From Sepiola atlantica (taxonomy: Eukaryota; Mollusca; Cephalopoda; Sepiida; Sepiolidae), in NCBI GenBank assembly GCA_963556195.1, contig OY744537.1, forward strand, positions 15,556,743 to 15,620,742: DNA of 64,000 bases. The letters are read 5' to 3'. Positions 20,670 through 32,807 of this stretch are shown in pieces. The notes below the pieces were generated by a model, which was not told the DNA's origin, did no database searches, and was given only the letters and a program-made list of their open reading frames with translations. Every line of letters begins with the position of its first letter. Position 1 is the stretch's first letter. Made by a program: the position numbers and the translations under genes.

Positions 20670-20729
20670 ATTTATTTATTAGATGTAAACTGATCATGAG
20701 GGTAACGCTGTTACTCCCCTTTATTTCTC

Positions 20730-20775
20730 ATATATAAAATTATTATTATTATTATTATTATTGTTATTATTATTT
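20730..20775. repeat. (TTA)n microsatellite
   Basis: A run of TTA/TTATTG triplets. Confidence 0.9.
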
Positions 20776-20919
20776 TGTTGCTCGGTGTGTTTTTTGTTGT
20801 TTTTTCAATTATCGTTAAATGGCGTAAACGAATACGTCAGCTCGTTTTATTTTATTTTATTGCCTTTCTTTTAATTTATTCTTGACAGCAAAAAAAAAGG
20901 AACAGCTAACATGCTCGGA

Positions 20920-20990
20920 TATAGGTGCACATGAGGAGGGGTGTTCTTGTATAGGTGCACATGAGGAGGGGTGTTCTTGTATAGGTGCAA
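20920..20990. repeat. 30-bp direct repeat, about 2.4 units
   Basis: TATAGGTGCACATGAGGAGG followed by GGTGTTCTTG occurs twice in full, plus a partial third unit. The two full units are identical. Confidence 0.9.
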
Positions 20991-21091
20991 GTCGTATATT
21001 GTGTTCAGTTTGTCAAATCAGTTTCTGAACTCGCGAAATCTCATGCGTTGTAAATGCTAGATACAACCCCACCCTCCGCGGCATTCTTCTG

Positions 21092-21092
<1 letters not shown>

Positions 21093-21170
<78 letters not shown>
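21093..21170. repeat. (CA)n microsatellite upstream of the first exon
   Basis: Nearly 80 bp of uninterrupted CA, about 425 bp upstream of the ATG at 21595. Confidence 0.97.
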
Positions 21171-21172
<2 letters not shown>

Positions 21173-21179
21173 TCCCCCC

Positions 21180-21594
21180 TACATATATACACACAGAGTG
21201 GTTGTAACTATCCCCCTCTACACACACGCTATATCATGAGTCGACTTGTCACCTCTGGCCCTACTCTGTTCTTTTTTATACTCAGGAGCCCACCTGTTGT
21301 AGCTGTGTCGTCAGTGCGAGTGAATCAAACGTAAACCCTCCACCTTCACCCCCACCCACACTCACAGTGTCGTCGCACACTGGCTAGACTTGGCAAGATA
21401 CGCGCTGTTCTTTTTTCCTAGACGAGAGAGTATCGGCGGACGCAAACAGGTCTTTACAGAAATGTGACTAAATCATAAAAAAGAAGAAGGAAGCCTTCAC
21501 ATATATCAAAACGAAAGCAAGCGCGAAGAGAAAGGAAAAGATACCGGAGACAACTACCCGTATTCGTTTGAGAAGTTTACAATACGCCGTCGCT
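21180..21594 (+). promoter_or_regulatory. Promoter/5' UTR-like region
   Basis: This 400-bp stretch has more CG dinucleotides and a higher GC content than its surroundings (for example GTGTCGTCGCACACTGG, GTATCGGCGGACGC, AAGCAAGCGCGAAGAG, ATACGCCGTCGCTATG). It leads into a start codon with a perfect splice donor 21 bp later. A purine-rich stretch at about 21476-21550 suits a 5' UTR. No TATA box is evident. The transcription start cannot be fixed from sequence. Confidence 0.5.
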
Positions 21595-21615
21595 ATGTCG
21601 CTGAAAAAAATCAAG
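21595..21615 (+). CDS. First coding exon of an unidentified gene (MSLKKIK)
   Basis: ATG at 21595 has a purine at -3 and is followed by six codons (Ser-Leu-Lys-Lys-Ile-Lys), then GTAAGT at 21616, a consensus donor. The exon therefore ends in phase 0. Seven residues are too few to name a family. The next exon would lie in the rest of the window or beyond it; I found no convincing plus-strand partner, which would be normal for a genome with long repeat-filled introns. If real, much of 21616-64000 could be its first intron. Confidence 0.5.
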
Positions 21616-21745
21616 GTAAGTTTTTCCTGCTAAGTCGAAAGCTTCGAAAATCAACACATGCTTTATTTTTTAATGTTTCGTTCATTTATTATAATTCGGA
21701 CAGATTATTGGATACATTAAATACTTGCTTTAAACAATGTTTGTT

Positions 21746-21879
<134 letters not shown>

Positions 21880-21938
21880 ACGCTGATGAGTCGTAGAGAC
21901 GACGAACCTCGTGCCCAATGATAACTCTATTATATATA

Positions 21939-22320
21939 AAGGGTGGGCCAAAATAAGGGTCCTATCTTTAAATTTGAATAACTTGAATTTGAATAACTTC
22001 CACAAAATAAAAGTTAAACTCACCAAACTTTATGTGTGTGTAGACTGACCCTTCCGAGATTTTTTGAAATAAACAAAACAAATTTTATCCGAAAAACACT
22101 TCTTAAAACTTACAAAAACTAAAGTATTGTTTTTTACACTGTTTTGAGTTTTTTAAGCAAAAATAATGTTTTCTAAATGAGGGTACGTTCCTTAGAGCTA
22201 ATACGGCTCATGCTTGCTTCGGAAGGGGTCCTTTACTTATTCTAAAAAAAAAAAAAAAAAATCAATAAATAAAAAAGTTATGAATTTTTAAAAATAGGAC
22301 CCTTATTTTTGCCCACCCTG
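21939..22320. mobile_element. Mariner-type MITE, copy 1
   Basis: A 382-bp element has inverted ends of about 20 bp: GGGTGGGCCAAAATAAGGGT on the left and the complement of GGACCCTTATTTTTGCCCAC on the right. It is flanked by TA, the Tc1/mariner target. It has no ORF. A close copy in reverse orientation lies at 62754-63137. The first C of the left end is changed to A here. Confidence 0.88.
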
Positions 22321-22765
<445 letters not shown>

Positions 22766-22829
22766 ATATAACATCATAAGGCGATATAATACATTGTGTA
22801 TATACTCTTTAAGTGTTTACTTCCACAGT

Positions 22830-23097
<268 letters not shown>

Positions 23098-23242
23098 GTG
23101 ACTTCTGACATGGTTGTCTGATTGTCTAGTTGCTTTCTCGCTTATCCTCACCACTTAAAATGATTTCGTCCAGAAGGGCTGACGGGATGGAAACACACAC
23201 ACACACACTTTATTATATAGTGGAGGATATATATATTTCGAG

Positions 23243-23640
23243 CTTTCGGCTCTCCTCCGTGTAGGGAAGTAACAATCTCAAACGGTCACGAGCCGCGAAC
23301 CCGGTTCACAACGACACCTTGACTCTGTAAGCGGTCGCCTAATCCCCTTGGCCATGGGCGGTTGTCACGTGATAACGGAGAAATTAAGTTGTATTTAGCT
23401 GAGAGCGGTGAGCATAAACATCAAGACATTCGAATAGAACTTAACGACAGAGTCGGAGTCTCGCACTGAAGCATTAGGTGAATGTCTATTTTTATTCTCT
23501 CTAAAGTGCTCGATTTTAATTATACTTAAAGGGGCTTCTCAAAATATTAAATTATATTTTAATATTTTACCTAAATACGATGTCGTTTTGAGCTTTCGGT
23601 TCTCCTCAGTGTGGAGAAGTAACAATCAATATATATCTCT
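23243..23640 (-). repeat. Retroposon with a tRNA-like head
   Basis: On the minus strand TGGCCAAGGGGATTAGG (23338-23354) looks like box A and GGTTCGCGGCT (23291-23301) like box B, in tRNA order. Two related segments, GAGCTTTCGGCTCTCCTCC at 23240 and GAGCTTTCGGTTCTCCTC at 23590, both followed by GAAGTAACAATC, bracket it as a diverged direct repeat. Confidence 0.5.
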
Positions 23641-23649
23641 CTATCTCTT

Positions 23650-23683
<34 letters not shown>

Positions 23684-23696
23684 CATGTGTGTATAC

Positions 23697-23771
<75 letters not shown>

Positions 23772-23780
23772 CGTGTGTGT
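23641..23780. repeat. (CT)n, (TA)n, (CA)n and (TG)n cluster
   Basis: Mixed dinucleotide tracts with short interruptions. Confidence 0.95.
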
Positions 23781-23849
23781 TTGTAATAGAAAGAGACGGC
23801 TTTACACGGGATTGAATAAGAAATCCGTTGTTCTTTTGCACTCAGATCA

Positions 23850-24410
23850 TAACACCATATTACAGTTTATAGTATTCAATTTTTCGGGTGGGGCCCAAGG
23901 ATGTACTCACCATTGATTAGGTTAAATAGTGTGTATATAAAGTGAGATTTATTGTAATCATTTTCGGTAAATTCATATACTTCAACCAGCGTTTCCTGGG
24001 AATGAATAAGGACCCCTGTGCACTTCTTCTCGAAGTCCTGAACCCCATATTATTGTTTCTATTTTTTTTCTATAGATTTTAAATCATAAATAAAAGAAAA
24101 TACAGTAGAAAGTCTTACTTTTTTATGAATATCCGGCGAGAACGCAGACCCCTACGATAATTTTGTACTCACATTGATTAAGATGACATATACTTCATCC
24201 AAGTATTCTAGGCAATGTAAACAAAGAATATATATGGTTATGGGGTCCAATCTCCATTTTCAAATTATAAATACAATAAAATAAAGTGGTGTGTCGAGAA
24301 CGCAGACTCCACGCTATTATACCCTCTTTGATCAAAATAAGATATACTTATCCAAGAATTCCGGATAATATACTTTCAGAATATATATGTTTATGGGGTC
24401 TATCTTTAAA
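23850..24410. repeat. Degenerate tandem repeat, about 150-190 bp units
   Basis: Three diverged units share GAGAACGCAGAC, a TACTCA/TTGATTAA block, ATATACTT, TCCAAG and ATATATGGTTATGGGGTC. Units begin near 23850, 24144 and 24298. No coding potential is seen. Confidence 0.55.
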
Positions 24411-24799
24411 ACCCTAAGAGGAGTTCGTGAACAAATAAACAAACAGATTCACATGAACTACAACTTTATATAACATATAAAGATATCTTGTCGGATTTTC
24501 AAAGTCAGACCCAAATAGCATTTAATCTGACAAATCAAACCTTTGCTTCTGACTAGCCAATTTTCATTTGTTATTGTTGTACCGTGTTATTGGCAATATA
24601 ATAATGTATTTAGCTACAATTTATTTTTTCAAATTGTTTTGCCCAGTTCAAATGACTGGTAGTATGATACATTTTTAAATAATCACCTAAAATAAAAATC
24701 AGCAAGGGATATAACTAATTTTAAGTTGAAGAATATAACACGAGTTGTGTACCTTAATTTTAAGAATGTGAAAACAAGTAAAAATTAAAACCTAAAATG
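24411..24799. other. Unassigned AT-rich stretch
   Basis: No gene seen. Part of it (ATCTTGTCGGATTTTCAAAG near 24483) recurs near 26410 with one difference, suggesting a dispersed repeat. Confidence 0.4.
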
Positions 24800-25530
24800 G
24801 CTTCGCACAGAACACTCTTTCCTGCCTTAATAGAATACAAAATCGATTCCGAAGCATAGTAAGGGGATACCTCATCTCTTATGTACATCCCCTTCCCTCA
24901 CAGAAGAGACGTTGTTAGTCTCTCTACTCTACCGTTATTTTCTTTTGGCTAAGATCAAAGTGTAGTATCTGTTCCGATGAATACTGCACCCCATACTGGT
25001 ATTGTCTTGTCCTTTGGGGCTTGAATTACGCCGGTCTGTCCTGTTCAGTTCTAGGAGGTCCACCCTCCCACGCTTTGCCTCCACTCTTTGAGGAGGAGTA
25101 AGTTTATTGCTTACTGTCTAAGGCGCCCCTACCGGGGAATGCCGACGGAGCTGCCCAGGCAATTTTTAAAATGGCCAGAGTGCTCACCTCTCGGGCGCTG
25201 GCTTTTCAAACCCCACTTTCCCGACCCGACCTTTGGTCACATCTTACTTGTGGGAGTAGGATAAAAACTGGCCTTGTGCCTAACTCCTGGAGAGGAGTAA
25301 ATAAATACTCTACCGTTATTTCCATGGAAGGTGACGACTGAGCTCCAATATTTGGTTTTTCATTGAAAGCTTTTTGCAGCAAGAACTCGTTTTTTTTTCT
25401 ACAAAAACGCAAAACACGTTCTTTTCTCCATCCACGTGCCTTGCATCAATCGGAATTTCCGTGGACAGACATTCTTTGCAAGGGTTGTGGGACACATTAC
25501 CGCGGGATTGATTCTCTGTTGATTACAACT
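24800..25530 (+). pseudogene. Decayed non-LTR RT C-terminal region split by a SINE
   Basis: With the SINE at 24941-25305 set aside, the plus strand keeps scattered RT-tail features: LNRIQNRFRSIV, then PLPSQKRR and a VSLSTL-like segment, and after the SINE a SLKAFCSKNSFF stretch where RT tails usually have a KNSFFPRT-type motif. Frames are broken throughout. This is a weak identification made by pattern similarity. Confidence 0.4.
24925..25321 (+). mobile_element. U2-headed SINE with 16-bp target-site duplication
   Basis: The direct repeat TACTCTACCGTTATTT lies at 24925-24940 and 25306-25321. The body between them starts TCTTTTGGCTAAGATC and ends CTCCTGGAGAGGAGTAAATA. It has the head, a shortened middle, and the complete body and tail. 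This is the clearest proof in the window that the family moves by target-primed reverse transcription and that the U2-like sequence is the true 5' end. Confidence 0.95.
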
Positions 25531-25556
25531 TGGTCGACTTCAAAATCCATTATAAA

Positions 25557-26201
25557 CAAATTCTGGTGCTTCTTGCTTAAAAGTCCGAAAAAAAGATTTC
25601 TTTGTCTTTTAATGTTTAAGAGGTAAATAAGGGGCAGTAACTCTTAATTGTAATTTTGAGCCAGACTTTATCGTTAATTTCTATAAAGACCGATATTCTC
25701 TTCAACTGGAATCATGGATTTGAAATTGTTCCAGTTTGAAGACGTACTATATTTTACTTCAGAAAAAGCATTCAGTATAAAACCCAGTAAAAAACCCAAG
25801 TATAAACAAAATAAATGCGTAAATTTTCAATAAAATCTTAAATTTTCCATTTATGTATACTTTGTTGTTCATTTATTACTAATTAATTTTCAAAATCTTA
25901 AATTTTCCATTTACGTATACTTTGTTGTTCATTTATTACTAATTAATTTTCAAAATCTTAAATTTTCCATTTATGTATACTTTGTTGTTCATTTATTACT
26001 AATTAATTTTCAAAATCTTAAATTTTCCATTTACGTATACTTTGTTGTTCATTTATTACTAATTAATTGAATGTGGCAGTAAATTACGTTACATGTAATA
26101 ATAACAGTTGATAAGAGTTACTGCCCCTTATTTACCTCTTAAACATTAAAAGACAAAGAAATCTTTTTTTCGGACTTTTAAGCAAGAAGCACCCAAATTC
26201 T
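25557..26201. mobile_element. 629-bp DNA element: long TIRs, 8-bp TSD, 60-bp internal repeats
   Basis: The element (25565-26193) starts GGTGCTTCTTGC and ends GCAAGAAGCACC, with inverted ends about 85 bp long that are nearly perfect. CAAATTCT flanks it on both sides (25557-25564 and 26194-26201). Inside are four 60-bp tandem units (25832-26067). No transposase is encoded. An 8-bp TSD is usual for hAT and some other superfamilies; the end sequence does not decide which. Confidence 0.9.
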
Positions 26202-26837
26202 TGCCCATAAGTAATAATCAGTTAATACCGTTGATCAATGTTAGTACTCCAATAGTCTTCCTCATCTGTCGGATGGCAATCATTTCCGCTTCATTAATCC
26301 TTATCCTCGAGTTGTTATTGGCCTTAATAAGTTGTGATTCAATTATAATTTTTAAAACTATATCCCGGTCAACATCGGGTAGGTATAGATAGTCTTACAC
26401 ATGAAATTATCTTGTCGGATTTCAAAGTAAGACTCAAATAGAAACTCGTCTGACATATCGATACTTGATTCGAACTAGCTTCTTAAACTATTTATTTCTT
26501 AAAATGAATTGTTTATCATAATCCTAGTTAAAATAATTTTCATTCTAACTTCCACTAACACGCATGTTTATATTATATGTTGCAAGGGGTATATTATTTT
26601 TAAGCTTCAAGGGACTTTTCTTTAACATTTTGAACTCTTAGGCAACGTCTATTTTAAATATTCTTTCATAGACTTACAACCTTTCGCATCATGTAATTGC
26701 TTTTACATTTATTACTATTTTCTAATGTTGTTACGTAGTCAATGTTTTTTTAAAGAGAAACAAGAGAAATATAAAGGGGGGGGGCGGAATATTTATAGTT
26801 TGCCGACGGAAGCCATGTAAATTGGAGTTCATACATT
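26202..26837. other. Unassigned stretch
   Basis: No gene seen. Contains a short G run at about 26775. Confidence 0.4.
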
Positions 26838-27375
26838 AGATCCATTGCTCTTTCTGTTTCTCGTAAAGTCGGTTCTCTCTATCGCTCAAAGCACTTTCTC
26901 ACACCGGAGGCTATTCTCTATCTCTGCAAATCTACTATCAGACCCTGTCTGGAGTATTGTTGTCATATTTGGGATTGGTTAATCTCTGTCTCATTTGAAG
27001 GGTCTTGATAAGGTGCAGAGGCGTATCTGTAATTTGATTGGCTCTAACCTTTCCTCTTCTCTACACCCTCTATCTCACAAACGTCATGTTGCTAGTCTCA
27101 GTCTTTTCTATAAGTACTATTATTGCATGTGTTCTTTAGAATTATGTGATCTATTCCCTGCTTCTTTTGTTCCAGCTCGTTTGACTTGTTGGTCTAGTGG
27201 TCTCCATCAATTCTCTGTTTTATTACCTAATTGTAATACAGCTTCCTATTCCAGTAGCGTATTTTCAAGAACCGCAGGCTTGTGGAACTCTCTTTCTGCT
27301 GACTGTGTTCCTCCTACCTATAGCCTTGGTATTTTTAAAACTAAGGTCAATAGGCATCTCCTGTCTTTGCGATAA
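26838..27375 (+). pseudogene. Non-LTR retrotransposon 3' end: RT C-terminal region
   Basis: Plus strand: SRKVGSLYRSKHFLTPEAIL, then STIRPCLEYCCHIWDW, a frameshift near 26985, LDKVQRRICNLIG, PLSHKRHVASLSLFYKYYY, a FSRTAGLWNSL block and FKTKVNRHLLSLR before TAA at 27373. This is the thumb and tail of a Jockey/CR1-like RT, similar to but distinct from the element at 38041. The catalytic YADD region is absent. Confidence 0.88.
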
Positions 27376-27701
27376 TCATATTTCGTTCCTGTTAGCTCCT
27401 GACATCAAATGGCTTCATGACTTGTCCGGAGCGATTTCCATGATAAAAATGTCATCCATTTTAATAGACTAAAAATAAACTTTATTCTTCAGTGAAAATG
27501 GTCACGACAGATTCACAGGCTTCAGTAGACATACGTGTTTACTTATCAACATAAATTTCATAGATCCACCTTTATTTCATTCGTTTGTTTTACGTTCCTT
27601 TTCCCATAAACGGATATTGCTAAGTGACGCAAACAACACACACACTATGTGTTTAGCAAATGAGCCGCAGATGATGAAACTATATTGTTATGAACAGATA
27701 A
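27376..27701. other. 3' flank of the RT fragment
   Basis: Nothing else recognised. Confidence 0.4.
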
Positions 27702-28289
27702 CTAATCATTGCTAGCGTAATGTTGTATGCGTTTCTATACAATTCTTGCATGGAAATTCCTAATCATTGCTAACGTAATGTTGTATGCGTTTCTATACAA
27801 TTCTTGCATGGAAATTCCTAATCATTGCTAACGTAATGTTGTATGCGTTTCTATACAATTCTTGCATTTTAAATTCCTAATCATTGCTAACGTAATGTTG
27901 TATGCGTTTCTATACAATTCTTGCATTTTAAATTCCTAATCATTGCTAACGTAACGTTGTATGCGTTTCTATACAATTCTTGCATTTTAAATTCCTAATC
28001 ATTGCTAACGTAATGTTGTATGCGTTTCTATACAATTCTTGCATCGAAATTCCTAATCATTGCTAACGTAATGTTGTATGCGTTTCTATACAATTCTTGC
28101 ATTTTAAATTCCTAATCATTGCTAACGTAAAGTTGTATGCGTTTCTATACAATTCTTGCATGGAAATTCCTAATCGTTGCTAACGTAATGTTGTATGCGT
28201 TTCTATACAATTCTTGCATTTTAAATTCCTAATCATTGCTAACGTAACGTTGTATGCGTTTCTATACAATTCTTGCATTTTAAATTCCT
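27702..28289. repeat. 58/59-bp minisatellite, about 10 units
   Basis: Unit core CTAATCATTGCTAACGTAAT then GTTGTATGCGTTTCTATACA. Units alternate between a GGAAATTCC and a TTTAAATTCC end, which accounts for the one-base length difference. The units are nearly identical. Confidence 0.96.
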
Positions 28290-28905
28290 TTAAAAACATT
28301 CAATCTTTTGATAAATGTGAATGTTTCATATTTACTTTCACCACTAAAACATTTACGCTTAATTACCATTTCAGTCAACTAAGTTACTTAGAGTGAAATG
28401 GGTTTTGGCTTATGAAGTACTTTTCTTTCGTCCTTTTTGAGATGGTGGGTATGTGTGTGAAGATGACTCCAAAACGACCGATCAGCATCAACATCACATT
28501 CTTTTAGGACATTGATGTTTAACAAAATGAAACGTGGATAGCAAATTTAAAGCTTACTAAGTTTTTGATTCATTATTTCATCATTTTTTTTTCGCATACG
28601 ATCTTCAGAATTACGTTTGAAATATTGAGGTATCTTTTGATCGATTGGGTAAATAAAAACAATGCAAAACAAAAAAATACAATAACAACATTCCCGAGCA
28701 ACGCCGGGCATATTCAGCTAATAGATAATAAAAACTTATAGGTTTAAAAGACAACAAAGGCGCAAACGTGTTTTAATATTTTTTCATGTTTCGCCATGAT
28801 TAAAAACAACATTTGCCTCGGTGTAGCGCATTAAACATATAAGTTTGCATAAACTCTACTTCGTATTGCGAACTTTTGAAATAAATATTGGAAGACTTAT
28901 TAATA
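28290..28905. other. Unassigned AT-rich stretch
   Basis: No gene seen. Confidence 0.4.
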
Positions 28906-28910
28906 ATATA

Positions 28911-29120
28911 TGTTGTGAAGTTGTCCAACAGTAAATAATAAATAAAGGAAGTCAAGTCGAGGGTTGGTTTAACAAGTGTATTAACAAAGTAAGAAAGTGA
29001 CTAGCACTTGGCTAGACAGTTACAAGACTGTGCTTTGTCTTCTCTGTGTCTCTGCTGACTCGCACTATTTATAGTGACAACCGGTGCAGTTTCTCCTGTG
29101 TAAGAACGGCCGGTGTAACA
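28911..29120. mobile_element. Solo LTR (210 bp)
   Basis: It starts TGTTGTGAAG and ends GGTGTAACA, giving TGTT/AACA ends, and is flanked by ATATA on both sides (28906-28910 and 29121-29125; low-complexity, so weak). It contains CTATTTATAG, which may be the TATA or poly(A) part of an LTR. It shares the TGTTGTG start with the LTR at 2203 but the interior differs. Confidence 0.6.
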
Positions 29121-29175
29121 ATATATATCATGGTTTAGTTATACCTGAGTAGTAAACTTCTGCTTATTTACTTGA

Positions 29176-29311
<136 letters not shown>

Positions 29312-29429
29312 ATACACCTTGGCTATTAAAACGACGCCTCTATAAATGCAGGCCCAAATCATATCGGCGCATTTGCATGTTTTCTATGGCGTAATTAACG
29401 ATTATTTAAGGATAGATTTTCAGTCCAAC

Positions 29430-29430
<1 letters not shown>

Positions 29431-29480
<50 letters not shown>
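29431..29480. repeat. (TA)n microsatellite
   Basis: Fifty bases of TA directly left of the foldback at 29674. Confidence 0.97.
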
Positions 29481-29483
<3 letters not shown>

Positions 29484-29673
29484 AAGCTAGCGTTGTTGAA
29501 CATCACGGAACTTTATCGTTTGTAAATCTTCTTCGTGAGGTTCTCAAACTCAAACCGTCGAGCTATCCTTCTGGTTTCGGGTGGCAATCTGTAGAGTGTT
29601 TCTCCGATTGTTCTTAATTCGGCTATTTTTTCGAGCGCTTTCGATTTTCTTAGTCGTCTTCAGAATTAGGTTT

Positions 29674-29807
29674 TTAAAAAATAAGAAGACTGGAGTTAAT
29701 GTTTCATAGGTATCGATAACGATAGAATAAAATGAACTCAACCACACACCCTCTCTTTTCTTTCATTCGCCTATAAATCATTAACTCCAGTCTTCTTATT
29801 TTAAAAA

Positions 29808-29808
<1 letters not shown>
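29674..29808. mobile_element. Small foldback element
   Basis: Arms AATAAGAAGACTGGAGTTAA (29674-29701) and TTAACTCCAGTCTTCTTATT (29779-29808) are reverse complements around a 77-bp loop. (TA)n tracts lie on both sides (29431-29480, 29813-29876). Confidence 0.8.

Positions 29809-29812
<4 letters not shown>

Positions 29813-29876
<64 letters not shown>
29813..29876. repeat. (TA)n microsatellite
   Basis: Shared boundary between two neighbouring foldbacks. Confidence 0.97.
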
Positions 29877-29973
29877 GAAGTTAATCCAACAAAAAATATA
29901 AGAGGTAACTAATATCTTTAATTAGTGAACATCCGGATAAAACTGAAGCTCAATATACTGGATAGAGCATTAA

Positions 29974-30860
29974 TAGCATTATATAAAGTGAAATAATAAA
30001 ATAAGGTGCGAATCAAATCTTATTAGAATTCAATGTTCAAGCAAAGTACCTTAAAGTCCTTAACTCATAAGTTTTCAAAGACTGTGAAAAATGTATCCAA
30101 TGTTTATGCAAATTAATAAAACGATAAAGAAACCAAATCATATGAAAAGTTTAGAAAACTCACTTGGTGTTGAATATTATAATGTTCAAAATTACGGGTT
30201 CTTATGAGCTGATCGGAGTAGTGCAAACCATAACTTCCTGGTTAGATGAAAGCTCCGCTAAATCCAATTCGAATAAAATGAAACTGGTCTGATGTATTCG
30301 GCCATTTTTTCTTCCGGATCCGATAAAAATTATTCCAATGAATAAAATTACATTCGAAGCTAATCACTCTCCCGCAAGCCAAGTAAACAGAACCTCTTCA
30401 CCTCGATAAGAAAGCCATACTAAAGTCGTTGAATATCTACTTATTCAAACGACGTTTTTTTTCACTGTTATTTACTGCATCGATTGCAAACAGATTTCCT
30501 GCCTGGATAACTTTTTCGTTTTTGGACTACTACTCACCACCTGGATCACTTTTCAATCAACATCTTGGATATCTTTCCTGAATATGTTTTAAATTGTATG
30601 ACTTGGATGAACTGTATAGCTTTAACAAAAAGTATGATTTGATGTTTTATATACATTTATGTATTTTTATATATATTTTTTATATATTTTCAAAGTTTAA
30701 TTTTATTACCTGCAGTAATGTCATTGCGGTAATGGTCCTCTGAGGAGAAGAATTTTCTTTTAAATCTCATGATTTAAGGACTTTAAGGTACTTTGCTTGA
30801 ACATTGAATTCTAATAAAATTTGATTCGCACCTTATTTTATTATTTCACTTCATATAATG

Positions 30861-30863
<3 letters not shown>
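29974..30863. mobile_element. Large foldback element, about 97-bp arms
   Basis: Arms 29974-30070 and 30765-30863 are reverse complements, for example AAGTACCTTAAAGTCCTTAA against TTAAGGACTTTAAGGTACTT. The 690-bp interior holds no ORF or motif I recognise. (TA)n lies at both outer sides. Confidence 0.87.

Positions 30864-30938
<75 letters not shown>
30862..30938. repeat. (TA)n microsatellite
   Basis: About 77 bp of TA, closing the large foldback. Confidence 0.97.
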
Positions 30939-30944
<6 letters not shown>

Positions 30945-31965
30945 TTGAGTTTATGTATCTGTCTGTCTTTATGTATCTGCCTGTCGGTCTTTCTGTCTTA
31001 AGCCGAAACTCCATCAGAGTAGTATGCCTAGTTAATAAGTTCGCCAGCTTCATTATATACGATGAAAAAAAAAACCGCCGTAAACACTATGCGCATTTCT
31101 CAATTTACATAATCAATTGCTTTTGAACTTCTAATAAATTAGTATTCGCAAATATACACTCATGATTGTTTTCTTCAGATTTCCACATGTATTTACGCTA
31201 TTTTGCTCGCTAATAATCTTACTTATAAATTATAATTATTTCTTTTATTATTTATATATATACATACATGAAATGCGTTACGTAGTTAATATAACTATGA
31301 CAAAACTGATTAAACAGCCAGGGTTAATCCATTGAATTGCTTCCCTCCCTCCGTTAATTGAGTATGGACGCAAGACGGCGCGTTTGTAAACAAAACGCTG
31401 GCTTTCACCGTGCTACTTTTATTACAACGTTCTGAGTTTGTTTATTTTCTTAATCTTATTAGCCATTATGTTTTAACCCACAAATTCACTGAATCAAATT
31501 GTTTAATTAAAATAATGATTGATTTAAAAATTACTATTTACAAACACGCACACACACATTATAACGAATTTAGTTCAGGTAAACTTTTTCTTTCCGAGAA
31601 TTAAAAAACTATTCGTGTTTACTGTATTTTATTTGTTAATACTTTCATTATAGATACACCTTTCCTTCCAATATCATCATTTTTTCAAGACCTCAACTTA
31701 ATTTATGATTTCGATTTCACCTTATACGCTGTTAAGCTTTTATTTACAAACTGTTTTTATTATTCCATGTTTTATTTATTAAAAAAAAAGATGTGATTTT
31801 TTTTTCTTTACTGTCAACAAAAAAACTTAGACATTGTACTGGAAAACTATACAACTGATTTTAGAATCAAATTGTTTAATTAAAAAAAAGGTCATTAAAC
31901 AAACACACACACACACATCGTGTTCACTGTATTTGATTTTTTGGTGCTTTTTCACTTTAGAACCC
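30939..31965. other. Unassigned AT-rich stretch
   Basis: No gene seen. Two diverged related segments (GAATCAAATTGTTTAATTAA at 31491 and 31864, each soon followed by CAAACACACACACAC-like sequence) indicate an internal duplication. Confidence 0.45.
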
Positions 31966-32290
31966 GCGCTAACTTTGACCCCGTCGTTAAGGTTAGGGTC
32001 AAGGTCAAAGTGGAGGTTAGAGTTAGAGTTAGTTGTTTTTTCCTTTTTAATTAAAAATATTTATATGTATGGGGGGAGTTTAAAAATAAACTGGGGAAAG
32101 GCGGTCAAAAAATGTTTTTTTCTTTTTATTTTTATGTATGGGGGAGGGTAAAATAAAAAAATTGAGTGTGGGGGGGAAATTTTCTCTTTGTTTTTAAACT
32201 AAAAATGTTTCTATTTATGGGGGAGGGTAAAACAAAAATCGGGGTAGGGTCGAATTTCTTTTTTTCTTTATTTTCAACTAAAAATATTCT
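31966..32290. repeat. Degenerate 70-100 bp G-rich/T-rich tandem repeat
   Basis: Repeated pattern of TTTTTAATTAAAAATAT-like, TTTATGTATGGGGGAGGGTA and AAAATAAAAAA blocks, three to four times with heavy divergence. Open frames across it are incidental. Confidence 0.5.
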
Positions 32291-32640
32291 TGGTCATAAA
32301 CAAAGAAAATCAATGTCTAACCACCCAAGAAATATGACTGGTGCTCCATCGGTTTACGCGTGAGCGTTCATTTCTGACGCGGCTGTCTAGCAAAAATATG
32401 CGACCGGAGGGAGCATATATTTGCTAGTATATATAATGTACAAAGATTTATTAAAAAAGAAAAGAAAGATTCACCAGAATAATGCTCAATTACCGGAGTA
32501 TTTATTTAAATAGATGCACACAGTATATGCGGAACGAACCTTTGGTTTCATAGCCATATTATTAATAGATTCTCAGGAATTCAAGCAGATATGAACGACT
32601 AATCTTCTGTGTTCTGCTAGAATCCCCCTATCACTCTCTG
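32291..32640. other. Unassigned stretch
   Basis: No gene seen. Confidence 0.4.
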
Positions 32641-32766
<126 letters not shown>

Positions 32767-32807
32767 TTATCCCCGACACGTGTGTGTCTTTATACTACTA
32801 TCTTATG

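Noticed and set aside
25832..26067. CRISPR-like array (four regular 60-bp units)
   Set aside because: No distinct spacers between units, eukaryotic context, and it sits inside a TIR element.
27702..28289. CRISPR-like array (ten regular units)
   Set aside because: Units are contiguous with no variable spacers; ordinary minisatellite.
31966..32040. Telomere-like GTTAGGG and TTAGAGTTAGAG repeats
   Set aside because: Only one TTAGGG and irregular neighbours; too short and degenerate for interstitial telomere.
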